From assembly GCA_019634415.1 (NCBI GenBank), contig JAHQVJ010000116.1, positions 23,133-87,132 of the forward strand: DNA of 64,000 nucleotides, written 5' to 3'. Within the stretch, counting starts at the first letter, position 1, and each line of letters opens with the position of its first letter. The DNA comes from Myxococcales bacterium (lineage in GTDB: Bacteria > Myxococcota_A > UBA796 > GCA-2862545). Shown piece by piece: positions 43,424-51,493 of the stretch. Below the pieces are notes generated by a model. It saw only the letters and a program-made list of their open reading frames with translations. It searched no databases and had not been told where the DNA came from. The position numbers and the translations under genes were made by a program.

Positions 43424-44716
43424 ATGTCAACGTTCCTGCTGAGCTTCGTCCTGGGCTGCCCGGAGGCCCCCACCACCACGAGCACGTCTTGGCTTCCGCC
43501 CGATCCCGGGGAGCTGTGCGGAGACGGCGAGTGGGAGGGAGAGGAGGCCTGCGACGACGGCAACGCGTTGGGCGGCGACGGCTGCTCCGTGGACTGCACC
43601 GTGGAGGACGGCCCCCTCGAGTCCGAGCCCAACGACAGCTGGGACGCAGGCAACCCTCTGCCGAGCGAGCCGGTGTCGGGCAACCTGCCCGAGGCCGACA
43701 TCGACTGCTTCACCTTCGACGTGTCGAGCTGCGAGGCCGTGTCGGCGGCCCTCGTGGGCGACTGCCCCCCGCACGCAGCGCTGTCACTGCACCGCTTCGA
43801 CGGCGCGCTCGTGGCCACGGGCACGGTGGGAGCCCAGGGCTGCCCCGTGCTCGATCCCGAGGTGGCGCCCGGGGCCCGCCTGCTCCCGGAGGGGCCAGCG
43901 GCCGTCTGTGTGCAGCCGCTGCTCGACCGCCCCGTGCCGGTCTACCAGCTCGAGGTGCAGCGGCTCTCCTCCGATGGCTTCGTGACGGGGGCGGAGCCAG
44001 ATCTCGACGGCGACGGCACCCCCGACGTGTGCGACGTGGACCGCGACGGCGACGGGGTGCTCGACGAAGACGACAACTGCCCCGACGTCTCCAACGGCCC
44101 CAAGAGTCCGCCCCCCGCGCCCAACGACGACGGCTTCCTGGTGGACTGGCTCGCGCTGGCACCCATCGTGGGGCAGCCCAGCACCGACGGCTGCCGCCCC
44201 TCCGACACGGAGCTCACCGGGGGCGACGACCTGCTCGCCCCCAGCCTGGGCGACGTGGAGGGCGCGCTCACCTGGGTGATCCACACCTCCACGCGCGACC
44301 GCATGGGCTTCCTGGGCAACTGGGGGGGCGCCGCCACGCCGCGCGAGGTCTACCTGCACACCTACGTCTTCAGCAAGACCAAGCAGAGCGTCACCCTGGC
44401 CCTCGGCCCCGACGACGGCGTGCGCGCCTGGCTCAACGGAGTCGTCACCCACGACGAGGCCGGGTGTCAGGGCACCACCGAAGACGAGTTCCAGACGCGG
44501 ACGTCGCTGATCGCAGGCTGGAACCGTCTCACCGTGAAGGTGCGCGACCAAGGGGGCGGCTGGGGGCTGTTCGCTCGGTTCCGCGACGACGACGGCAACG
44601 GCATCACCGATCTGGAGATCTCGCTGTCGCCCGACGGCACCTGGTCCGACGACCAAGGAGATCTCGACGGAGACGGCATCGGCGATGCCTGCGATCCCGA
44701 TCCCTCCAACCCGTGA
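43424..44716 (+). CDS. Cys-rich DUF4215/TSP3 lipoprotein
   Basis: This 430-residue lipoprotein (MSTFLLSFVLGC) has a DUF4215-like Cys repeat near residues 32-60 (CGDGEWEGEEACDDGN, GDGCSVDC), typical of Myxococcota surface proteins. TSP3-like motifs follow (DLDGDGTPDVCDVDRDGDG, and DLDGDGIGDACD at the C-terminus), and a beta-rich domain between them (LGPDDGVRAWLNG) resembles a PA14-like fold. It is probably displayed on the outer surface. The ADP-ribosylglycohydrolase gene overlaps its stop by 4 nt (GTGA). Confidence 0.82.
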   Translation: MSTFLLSFVLGCPEAPTTTSTSWLPPDPGELCGDGEWEGEEACDDGNALGGDGCSVDCTVEDGPLESEPNDSWDAGNPLPSEPVSGNLPEADIDCFTFDVSSCEAVSAALVGDCPPHAALSLHRFDGALVATGTVGAQGCPVLDPEVAPGARLLPEGPAAVCVQPLLDRPVPVYQLEVQRLSSDGFVTGAEPDLDGDGTPDVCDVDRDGDGVLDEDDNCPDVSNGPKSPPPAPNDDGFLVDWLALAPIVGQPSTDGCRPSDTELTGGDDLLAPSLGDVEGALTWVIHTSTRDRMGFLGNWGGAATPREVYLHTYVFSKTKQSVTLALGPDDGVRAWLNGVVTHDEAGCQGTTEDEFQTRTSLIAGWNRLTVKVRDQGGGWGLFARFRDDDGNGITDLEISLSPDGTWSDDQGDLDGDGIGDACDPDPSNP

Positions 44717-45711
44717 GCCTCGACCGCATCGAGGGCTGCATCCTGGGCTGCGCCGTGGGCGACGCCCTCGGACTTCCCTGGGAGAACGTGGGCCCGGCGC
44801 GGATCGCGCGGCGCCTGGCGGAGGGCCCACGCCACGCCTTCCTGCCGGGCGGCCGCGGGGTGGTGAGCGACGACACCGAGCACACCCTGATCGTGGGCCA
44901 GTGCCTGTTGGAGGTCGGCGCCGACGACCCCGAGGCCTTCGGCGCGGCGTTGGCGCAGCGCATGCGGCGCTGGCTATGGGCGGCCCCTCCGGGGATCGGA
45001 TTCGGCACCCTGCGCGCGCTGATCAAGCTCAGCGTGGGGTTCGGCCCCCAGCGCTCGGGGGTCTGGACCGCCGGCAACGGACCCGCCATGCGCACGGCGC
45101 TGCTCGGGGTGTGCGTGGAGGATCGCGCGGCGCTGGACGTGCTGGTGCGGGGGTGCACGCGGATCACCCACACCGACCCCCGCGCCGAGGAGGGCGCCCG
45201 CCTGGTGGCCCACGCCGCCCACGGGCTCGCTCGGGGGCGAGACCCGCACACCGTGCTCGACGACGCCCTGGGCTGGATCGAGGGCGACGGGCTGCGCACC
45301 GCCATGCAGGAGGTGTCGAGGCGCCTGGGCCAGGGACCTCCGGCCCCCGACCAGCCCGTCAGCGGCTTCATCGACCACACCGTGCCCGCAGCCCTGCACT
45401 GCGCCCTGGGAGCCTCCGATCTGCGCACGGCGGTCACGGCCGCCATCCGCCTCGGCGGCGACACCGACACCGTCGCCGCCATCGCCGGAGCGGTGGCGGG
45501 GGCCCGCTTCGGGGCAGCCTCCCTTCCCGCCGAGTGGGTCGCGGGCCTGGCGGAGTGGCCCCGCGACGTGGCCTGGATGCGGCGACTCGCAGCTCGGCTG
45601 GCCAGTGGAGGCGAGCCGCTGCCCGAGCCGTGGTGGTTCCAGCAGGCCGGCCGCAACCTGGCGGTGGGCGCCTGGTCGATCGCGAGGCTGCCCCTCGCCG
45701 CCTGGCTCTAG
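44713..45711 (+). CDS. ADP-ribosylglycohydrolase family protein
   Basis: This 332-residue protein starts at GTG 44713, overlapping the lipoprotein stop. Motifs of the ARH/DraG family are clear: GCILGCAVGDALGLPWE, SDDTEHTL near residue 50 and RLGGDTDTVAAIAGA near 255, which bind two magnesium ions. The enzyme removes ADP-ribose from proteins or other acceptors. It is cytoplasmic. No ADP-ribosyltransferase is seen next to it. Pairing with a surface lipoprotein is not explained. Confidence 0.9.
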   Translation: MSLDRIEGCILGCAVGDALGLPWENVGPARIARRLAEGPRHAFLPGGRGVVSDDTEHTLIVGQCLLEVGADDPEAFGAALAQRMRRWLWAAPPGIGFGTLRALIKLSVGFGPQRSGVWTAGNGPAMRTALLGVCVEDRAALDVLVRGCTRITHTDPRAEEGARLVAHAAHGLARGRDPHTVLDDALGWIEGDGLRTAMQEVSRRLGQGPPAPDQPVSGFIDHTVPAALHCALGASDLRTAVTAAIRLGGDTDTVAAIAGAVAGARFGAASLPAEWVAGLAEWPRDVAWMRRLAARLASGGEPLPEPWWFQQAGRNLAVGAWSIARLPLAAWL

Positions 45712-45721
45712 CTAGGGGCGA

Positions 45722-46603
45722 TCAGCCCCCCGTCAGCCGCCCCCACACATCGGGTGCCTCGAGGCTGCTCGGCACGTGGGGCAAGCGGGGATCCACTCCC
45801 TGCACCAGGCGCTCCACGCGGTGCTCGTAGCCCAGCGCCGAGGCCAGCGGCCCCACCTCGGCCTCGAACTGGGCAGCCTCCTCGGAGGTCCAGGTGGCCG
45901 GCAAGCGGGGCGGGTTCGGGCCTGCGTTGGGCTTCGTGCCCCGCAGCTGCGCGAACGCCTCGTCGGTGACCGTGGAGCTCCAGCCACCGAAGCGGGCCAG
46001 CTCGCGGTAGCGGTCCGCGTCGAGATCCTCCAGGCGCACGATGCAGCGGTGGCTCGCGGGCAGGTGCCGCAGCTGCTCCACGATGGCGCGGTTGCGCGCG
46101 GTCCAGAACCACGCGAGCTTGCCGATCTGGGTGAGCGCCGACCACCGGTCGAACTCGGCACCGTGGGGCAGGTTGCGGCCGAAGAAGTGGCGCGGCTCCT
46201 CGGCGTCGCGCAGGGTCGGAGGCAGCCGCGCGTCGCTGCGCGCGATGGGCTGCAGGAACCAGCCGCGCACCGCGAACGACGCCACCGTGTGATCGGGCCT
46301 GCGCACGAGCATCACGAAGCGCGCGTCGAAGCGCGCGTGCAGCTCGGCGATGGAGTGGCTCAGCAGGGCACTCGACTCGAAGGACACGCGGTGCTCCCGC
46401 AGATCCTCGCGCACGGCCGCCTCGCGATCCACGAGGAAGCCCTCGGGATCGACCTGCAGCCCGTTCCACTTGCAGTACAGGTGGAACGTAGCGGCCCGCC
46501 GCAGCCGCTCGTGGGAGGCGGCCACCTCCGGCTCCCGACCCGCCACCTCGGAGAGGAAGGTGGTGCCACAGCGCCCCGTGCCCACACAGAACATCACCGC
46601 CAC
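45722..46603 (-). CDS. Sulfotransferase family protein
   Basis: This 293-residue protein opens with the 5'-phosphosulfate loop GTGRCGTTFL (residues 8-17) and has the 3'-phosphate segment FVMLVRRPDHTVAS near 95. The rest fits PAPS-dependent sulfotransferases, which sulfate carbohydrates, lipids or proteins. The His at 31 (SHERLRR) may be catalytic. No signal peptide is seen. It converges with the ADP-ribosylglycohydrolase gene and shares a strand with the LRR gene upstream. Confidence 0.85.
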   Translation of the reverse strand: MAVMFCVGTGRCGTTFLSEVAGREPEVAASHERLRRAATFHLYCKWNGLQVDPEGFLVDREAAVREDLREHRVSFESSALLSHSIAELHARFDARFVMLVRRPDHTVASFAVRGWFLQPIARSDARLPPTLRDAEEPRHFFGRNLPHGAEFDRWSALTQIGKLAWFWTARNRAIVEQLRHLPASHRCIVRLEDLDADRYRELARFGGWSSTVTDEAFAQLRGTKPNAGPNPPRLPATWTSEEAAQFEAEVGPLASALGYEHRVERLVQGVDPRLPHVPSSLEAPDVWGRLTGG

Positions 46604-46619
46604 TGCGACCTCCGGCGCA

Positions 46620-48107
46620 TCAAGGTAGCAGCGGCGGATCGCCCACCCGCGACAGCACGTCCAGCCGCTGGCCCAGCACAGAGGCGCGGAAGCGCTCGAA
46701 CGTCTCGTGCTCCTGCGGACGCCGGCTGCGCGGCAGCACCAGCCAGCGCAGCCGCTCGAAGGCGTCGGGCCGATCCTCCATCGCGCCCACGTCCACCGGA
46801 TCGAGCGAGCGGCTGTGGTAGGTCAGGCGCACCAGCTGCGATGCCAGGGGCGAGCGCGCCAGCGTGGCCAACACCCCCGAGCGATGCCGCCCGCCCAAGG
46901 TCAGGGCATGCAGCTTCTTCGGAGCCCGCTCGACCAGCAGCTCCGTCCACAACAACGGATCCCCTGCTCCCACGTCCAGCACTTGCAGCTCGTCGAACCA
47001 GGGCGCCGCCACCAGCCGCCGGAAGCTCTCGGCATCGCCGGTGTACAGCCGGCGCACCTTCAGCTCCACGAGCCCCGCCAGGCAGTGGGCATCGGCCAGC
47101 GCACCCACCCCGTCCAGGTCCACGGAGTTGTTGCTGAGATCGAGGGAGCGCAGCTGCAGCTCGCTGGCGGCGTCCACGAAGGGCTCGAGCCGCATGGCCG
47201 ACCAGCGGCCGCCGCCGAGGTCGCGCAGGGCGAGGGTGTGCAGGCCCGCCAAGGTGTCCGACGACAGCAACGTCTGCAGCGACGTCGACAACTCGTTGCC
47301 ACTCAGATCCAGCGAGCGCAGCGACGTCGCCGCCCCCCAGGCCGCCAGCACCCCCAGCCCCGCGTCGCTCACCGTGTCGTGGTCTCGCCCCTGGCTTCCC
47401 AGCTGATCCACCCCCAGGGTGGTCACGCCCAGGTGGCGCAGCTGCGTCATGCTCCCCGATTCCACCAGATCGAACACCGCCTCGTCGCCCAGGGGGCTGC
47501 GAGACACCTCCAGCCGCGTGAGCCCAGCCAGATGGGGCGACGCCACCAGGCGCGACAACGAGGAGCTCTCGAGCCCCGAGGCCTGAAGCCGCAGGGTGCG
47601 CAGCGTGGCGAGCTCCGCGGCGGCGGCGAGGGAGTCGACGGCCTCCGGCTGGTACAGCTCGCCCTGGAGGGTCAGCGACCGCAGCCCCTGCAGGGCGGCG
47701 TGGGGCAGCGAGTGGCCGAAGCGCGGCCAGGGCAGCGTCACGTCGTCGAGCAGCGTTGCCGCTCGGCAGGCGTCGACGTGCTGCGCGAAGGTGGTGGTGT
47801 CGTCGAAGGTGGCATGGCCCACGAAGCCGCGCACGCGTGGTCCCCAGGTCACCCCCTCCAGGCGCGGCAGCCCCCGCCGCCACGCGGCAGCGTGATCGCG
47901 CGCCCAGCGAAGCACGTCGATCCGGTGATGCAGCCCGGCCAGATCCCAAGACGGCAGCTGCGCCTCGGCCAGCTGCGCGCGCACCACCTGAGCACGGTCG
48001 AGCTGCCCCTGCTCCTCGAGCCAGTCGGCGTAGACCAGGCGCGGGCCGTCCGCGTCCGGATCGGCCCGGACCGCGTCGATCAGCTGCTGCTCCATCGGAT
48101 CCGCCAT
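46620..48107 (-). CDS. Leucine-rich-repeat protein with TIGR02996 N-terminal domain
   Basis: This 495-residue protein begins with the TIGR02996 repeat-companion signature (DPDADGPRLVYADWLEEQGQ and DRAQVVRAQL). About a dozen LRR-like units follow (LRSLDLSGNELS, LRSLDLSNNSVD, LRTLRLQASGLES). It has no signal peptide and probably binds proteins in the cytoplasm. Such proteins are abundant in Myxococcota and Planctomycetes. It lies 10 nt after the AbiEii-like gene on the same strand. Confidence 0.85.
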   Translation of the reverse strand: MADPMEQQLIDAVRADPDADGPRLVYADWLEEQGQLDRAQVVRAQLAEAQLPSWDLAGLHHRIDVLRWARDHAAAWRRGLPRLEGVTWGPRVRGFVGHATFDDTTTFAQHVDACRAATLLDDVTLPWPRFGHSLPHAALQGLRSLTLQGELYQPEAVDSLAAAAELATLRTLRLQASGLESSSLSRLVASPHLAGLTRLEVSRSPLGDEAVFDLVESGSMTQLRHLGVTTLGVDQLGSQGRDHDTVSDAGLGVLAAWGAATSLRSLDLSGNELSTSLQTLLSSDTLAGLHTLALRDLGGGRWSAMRLEPFVDAASELQLRSLDLSNNSVDLDGVGALADAHCLAGLVELKVRRLYTGDAESFRRLVAAPWFDELQVLDVGAGDPLLWTELLVERAPKKLHALTLGGRHRSGVLATLARSPLASQLVRLTYHSRSLDPVDVGAMEDRPDAFERLRWLVLPRSRRPQEHETFERFRASVLGQRLDVLSRVGDPPLLP

Positions 48108-48117
48108 GGCTCCCCCT

Positions 48118-48900
48118 TCACACGATCCCGTGCATGCGCTGTCGCACCTCGCCCACGGCGGCGTCCAGGTCGTCGGGGGCGTCGTAGCTCGGGTGGCACT
48201 CCTCGAGGTACATCTCCCAGCGAGCCTCGGCCTGGGGCGTGTGCCACCAGCCGTCGCGCGAGAACGCCTCGCGCACCTCGGCGAGCGTCTCGGCGTAGCC
48301 CTCGAAGGCCGCCTGCAGCGAGCGGTCGAGCACCGCCCGCGACAGCTCGAAGCGGCGCAGCAGCAGACGTGCGTCGTTGAGGTCCTTGGGTCGCCAGTAC
48401 CGCCGGCCCAGCTCGGCCACGACTTGCAGCTTGCGCCCGATCAGCGTCTGCGGCTGGCAGGTGCGCAAGGAGGCAGCTCCCCCGGGGCCCTCCCAGCTGG
48501 TGCGCACGGGGGCGGGCCACACCGGAAGGCGGAAGGTCAGATCCGCGGTGACGTCGGTGGGTCGCCCGTCCACCCAGCCGGCCACCTTCAGCTTGAAGCC
48601 GGGGATCTCGGTGTGGGCCCAGGTGGCATCGAGTCGGAAGCCAGGCACGTGGAACCGCACGCCGTCCGTCGCCCGCACACTCAGGATCTCGGCCACGCGC
48701 TGCCGCATGGCGGCAGCGTCGTAGGGCAGGTCACACACCAGATCCACGTCGAGGGCAGGCCGATCCAGCTCGGAGAACCAGCGGCGCACCAGCAGGCCGC
48801 CGCGCAGCACGAAGGCCTCGGCGTCGGGGTGCTGCGCCACCCGCCACAGCAGTCCCTCCAGCATCCGATGGCGCGCGTGGTGCGGGGTGCGGGGCAGCAT
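48118..48900 (-). CDS. AbiEii-type nucleotidyltransferase-like protein
   Basis: This protein of about 260 residues resembles the nucleotidyl transferase AbiEii/AbiGii toxin family. FVLRGGLLVRRWFSEL and DVDLVCDLP correspond to the GG and DxD elements of the nucleotidyltransferase fold, and a helical C-terminal region has RPKDLNDARLLL. I chose ATG 48900; the frame extends to 48969. AbiEii normally pairs with an AbiEi antitoxin regulator, but none is adjacent: the upstream gene is a divergent radical SAM enzyme and the downstream gene an LRR protein. It may be a solitary enzyme instead of a toxin. Confidence 0.75.
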   Translation of the reverse strand: MLPRTPHHARHRMLEGLLWRVAQHPDAEAFVLRGGLLVRRWFSELDRPALDVDLVCDLPYDAAAMRQRVAEILSVRATDGVRFHVPGFRLDATWAHTEIPGFKLKVAGWVDGRPTDVTADLTFRLPVWPAPVRTSWEGPGGAASLRTCQPQTLIGRKLQVVAELGRRYWRPKDLNDARLLLRRFELSRAVLDRSLQAAFEGYAETLAEVREAFSRDGWWHTPQAEARWEMYLEECHPSYDAPDDLDAAVGEVRQRMHGIV

Positions 48901-48956
48901 TCGGCCTGCTATTTGCGCGACCTGAGCGTCGCAATGGGCGCCGGGGGATTCGCGTC

Positions 48957-49832
48957 TTGACCGCTCCATTCGTCGCCACTCACAGCCAGGTCGATGCCTC
49001 CGTGAACTGGGTGCGGCCTGCCGAGCCCGGCCAGCTCGAGGCCCGCTACGTGCGCCGGAACGACGACTACGTGGTGGTCTACCTGTCGTCCCAGACCGGC
49101 TGCCGCCAGGCCTGCCGCATGTGCCACCTCACGGCCACCGGGCAGACCGCCACCCGCGACGCCACCGCCGCGGAGCTGCTCGAGCAGGCCAGCGTGGTGC
49201 TCGAGCACTACCAGAGCGCCACCGCCCGAGCCTCCACCGTGCACTACAACTTCATGGCTCGGGGAGAGCCGCTGGCGAGCCAGGTCCTGCTCGAGCAGGC
49301 CGACACCGTGCTCGGCGGCCTGGCGGACCGGGCCGTGGCCCTGGATCTGCGGCCTCGGTACCTGGTGAGCACCATCCTGCCCACGGCCCTGGGACAGCGG
49401 CCCCTCGAGGACGTCTTCGTCCGCTACCACCCCGAGCTGTACTACTCCATCTACTCCATGGATCCCGCCTTCCGGCGCCGCTGGCTGCCCAAGGCGCTCC
49501 CCGCCCCGGAGGCCCTCGACCGCCTCGTCGCCTGGCAGCGCCACACCTACAAGATCGTCAAGATCCACTACGCCTTCATCGAGGGCCACAACGACGACGA
49601 GGCCTCCGTGCACGCGGTGTGCGACGCCATCGAGGAGCGAGGCCTGTACGTGCACGTCAACGTGGTGCGCTACAACCCACCCTCGGAGCGACACGGCACC
49701 GAGCCCGCCGAGGCCGTGCTGCAGCGCAACGCCCAGATCTTCCGGCAGCGACTGCGAGCCGCCCGCGTTCGCATCATCGAGCGCGTGGGCTTCGACGTGG
49801 CCGCCTCGTGCGGGATGTTCGTGGGACCATGA
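48957..49832 (+). CDS. RlmN/Cfr-like radical SAM methyltransferase
   Basis: This 291-residue protein starts at TTG 48957 (no ATG or GTG precedes the domain). The iron-sulfur cluster motif is C49-RQA-C53-RM-C56. Other family landmarks are FMARGEPL, RRWLPKALP, YAFIEGHND, NVVRYNPP, and the C-terminal VAASCGMF, whose Cys285 matches the methyl-carrying Cys of RlmN. The resolving Cys seven residues before the cluster in RlmN is Tyr42 here. The protein lacks the N-terminal accessory domain of RlmN and Cfr. It may methylate an RNA adenine or act differently. The next lipoprotein start overlaps its stop. Confidence 0.85.
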   Translation: MTAPFVATHSQVDASVNWVRPAEPGQLEARYVRRNDDYVVVYLSSQTGCRQACRMCHLTATGQTATRDATAAELLEQASVVLEHYQSATARASTVHYNFMARGEPLASQVLLEQADTVLGGLADRAVALDLRPRYLVSTILPTALGQRPLEDVFVRYHPELYYSIYSMDPAFRRRWLPKALPAPEALDRLVAWQRHTYKIVKIHYAFIEGHNDDEASVHAVCDAIEERGLYVHVNVVRYNPPSERHGTEPAEAVLQRNAQIFRQRLRAARVRIIERVGFDVAASCGMFVGP

Positions 49833-50050
49833 TCCTGCTGTTGCTGACCGGGCTGGGATGCATTCCCATTCCCCACGACACCCGCTTCGCGCCCGACACC
49901 ACGGTGGTGCTCACCCGGGACGGCGAGCCGGTGCGTCACGGGACGGGTGTGGCCTCGACCGTGAGCGAGAAAATCCCCTTGTCCGTGGTGTTGCTGTCGG
50001 TGAGGAAGAACAGCGCCATGTCCTGCTCGCCATCGCTGTCCCCCGCCTGA
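49829..50050 (+). CDS. Short, possibly truncated lipoprotein
   Basis: This 73-residue reading frame overlaps the radical SAM stop by 4 nt (ATGA) and begins MILLLLTGLGC, a good lipoprotein signal. From about residue 37 the frame runs antisense to the end of the convergent lipoprotein gene, with an unnatural composition. The true gene may be a very short lipoprotein, or a longer one cut off by rearrangement. It is listed because the signal and the overlap look real. Confidence 0.4.
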   Translation: MILLLLTGLGCIPIPHDTRFAPDTTVVLTRDGEPVRHGTGVASTVSEKIPLSVVLLSVRKNSAMSCSPSLSPA

Positions 50051-50610
50051 TCGAACAGCAGCCGGAAGCTCACGAAGCGCCGCCCGTCATCCAGTGCGGC
50101 CTGCACCGCTGGCGCCAGGTCGCAGGCGTAGTCTCCGTCGGGCCCATCGGCGAACACACAGGAGGCGCCGCCGTCCACGGCCGGCAGATCCCACAGGGCG
50201 GAGCTGAACTCGTCGAACACCACCTCCTCGGCGTTCAGGTTGCCCAGATCTGCGAAGGGCGTGCCGCGCACCTCCATCGCCTCGGCCGCGAAGATCGCCT
50301 CCGACACCTCCCAGGTGCCGTCCGTCAGATCGCCCTCGTCGGCCTGAGCGAGGTTCACCGACACGAAGATCTGCACGCCGTCCCCTTCGGGGAAGCCGCT
50401 GTTGAGGTTGTCGCCCGCGAACAGGCCGGTCCCCTGACCCTGGAAGCCACGGGGGGTGTGGCCCTCGCGGCTCTCGTTGCCGGTGTTCGTCAGGGTGAAG
50501 GTCCGAGGCTCGGGGGCCTCCGTGCCGGTGGGGGACGGCTCGTCCATGGTGTCGGTGTCGCCGCTACAGCCAGCGAAGGGGATCATGAGGGTAAGGACCC
50601 AGGTGCGCAT
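49936..50610 (-). CDS. Unknown lipoprotein with beta-rich domain
   Basis: This 224-residue lipoprotein starts at ATG 50610, five bases after GGAGG, and begins MRTWVLTLMIPFAGC. A Ser/Thr/Pro/Glu linker is followed by a beta-rich domain (about residues 35-220) with one Cys pair (CVFADGPDGDYAC). It looks like a jelly-roll binding module but I cannot name the family. It lies 43 nt after the SGNH hydrolase gene on the same strand. Confidence 0.72.
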   Translation of the reverse strand: MRTWVLTLMIPFAGCSGDTDTMDEPSPTGTEAPEPRTFTLTNTGNESREGHTPRGFQGQGTGLFAGDNLNSGFPEGDGVQIFVSVNLAQADEGDLTDGTWEVSEAIFAAEAMEVRGTPFADLGNLNAEEVVFDEFSSALWDLPAVDGGASCVFADGPDGDYACDLAPAVQAALDDGRRFVSFRLLFDQAGDSDGEQDMALFFLTDSNTTDKGIFSLTVEATPVP

Positions 50611-50653
50611 TCGGCCTCCATCCATGCGCACCGTCCCGAGCCCCACGGGACCG

Positions 50654-51493
50654 TTACAGCCGCCGTCGACCGAGCAGGAACACCGGCGGAAGCCAGCCCA
50701 GCCAGGCGCCTCCCCGCGTGGTGGCACACCCGCTGCGGCGAGGCGGCGCGGGCGGCTCCTCGGCCGCCGGCAGCACCCGACGCACCGCCGCGCGGACCCC
50801 CTCGACCTCGTCGGCCACTGGCTCGTCGAAGGGAACGGGCACAACTGCTGGGTCCCCCTCCGCGAGCAGGCGCACGAGCGTGGTGGCCACCGCATAGCTG
50901 CCCAGCGGGGAGGGATGGCTGCCGTCGGTCTCGTACAGCCGCGCGTGTAGCGCTTGATCCGTGCCGTGCACGTCGCGGAACACCTCCCCCACCGGCGCCA
51001 CCTCCGCCCCACCCGCCACCTCGGCGTAGGCCGCGTAGCCAGCCGTGAGGTGGTCCTGCATGGCGGGGAAGGTCGCGTAGCGCTCGGGGTTGTCCCGATC
51101 TCCGTCGCGTCGACCCCAGGTCTGGAAGAGCACCACCCGGTCCGCCGACACCAGCTCGAGCAGCGTCTGCAGCCCCGCGATGCTGTCGACGCGCGCCGGA
51201 TGATCGTCGGGGAAGCCAGGCACTTGGCTCTGATCCTGAAACACCACCACGTCCCAGGAGAGCGCCAGCGTCTGCTGCCAGTCGTCGTCGTCCCCCGTGG
51301 CGCGGCGGGCGTGCTCGGCCAGGGTGGCGCCCGGCACGGCCACGGCTCGCACGGTGGCCCCCTGCCAGTCGGGATGGGCCTGCAGGCCGCTCTGCAGCGT
51401 GCTGCGCAGATCGTTGCGGGCCGTATAGGAGTTGCCCACCAGCAGCACCTGCTGATCGGCACCCAGCGCCATCGCGCACCACCACATCATCAT
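50654..51493 (-). CDS. SGNH-type hydrolase (DUF4886-like) with MYXO-CTERM-like tail
   Basis: This 279-residue protein starts at ATG 51493, which overlaps the RarA stop (ATGA). It has a short signal and the SGNH blocks: VLLVGNSYTARNDL with the catalytic Ser, and DGSHPSPLGSYAVA with Asp and His. The layout resembles DUF4886. The end GCATTRGGAWLGWLPP followed by VFLLGRRRL is a Cys, hydrophobic and Arg tail like MYXO-CTERM. It probably acts at the cell surface as an esterase on a polysaccharide or lipid. Confidence 0.8.
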   Translation of the reverse strand: MMMWWCAMALGADQQVLLVGNSYTARNDLRSTLQSGLQAHPDWQGATVRAVAVPGATLAEHARRATGDDDDWQQTLALSWDVVVFQDQSQVPGFPDDHPARVDSIAGLQTLLELVSADRVVLFQTWGRRDGDRDNPERYATFPAMQDHLTAGYAAYAEVAGGAEVAPVGEVFRDVHGTDQALHARLYETDGSHPSPLGSYAVATTLVRLLAEGDPAVVPVPFDEPVADEVEGVRAAVRRVLPAAEEPPAPPRRSGCATTRGGAWLGWLPPVFLLGRRRL

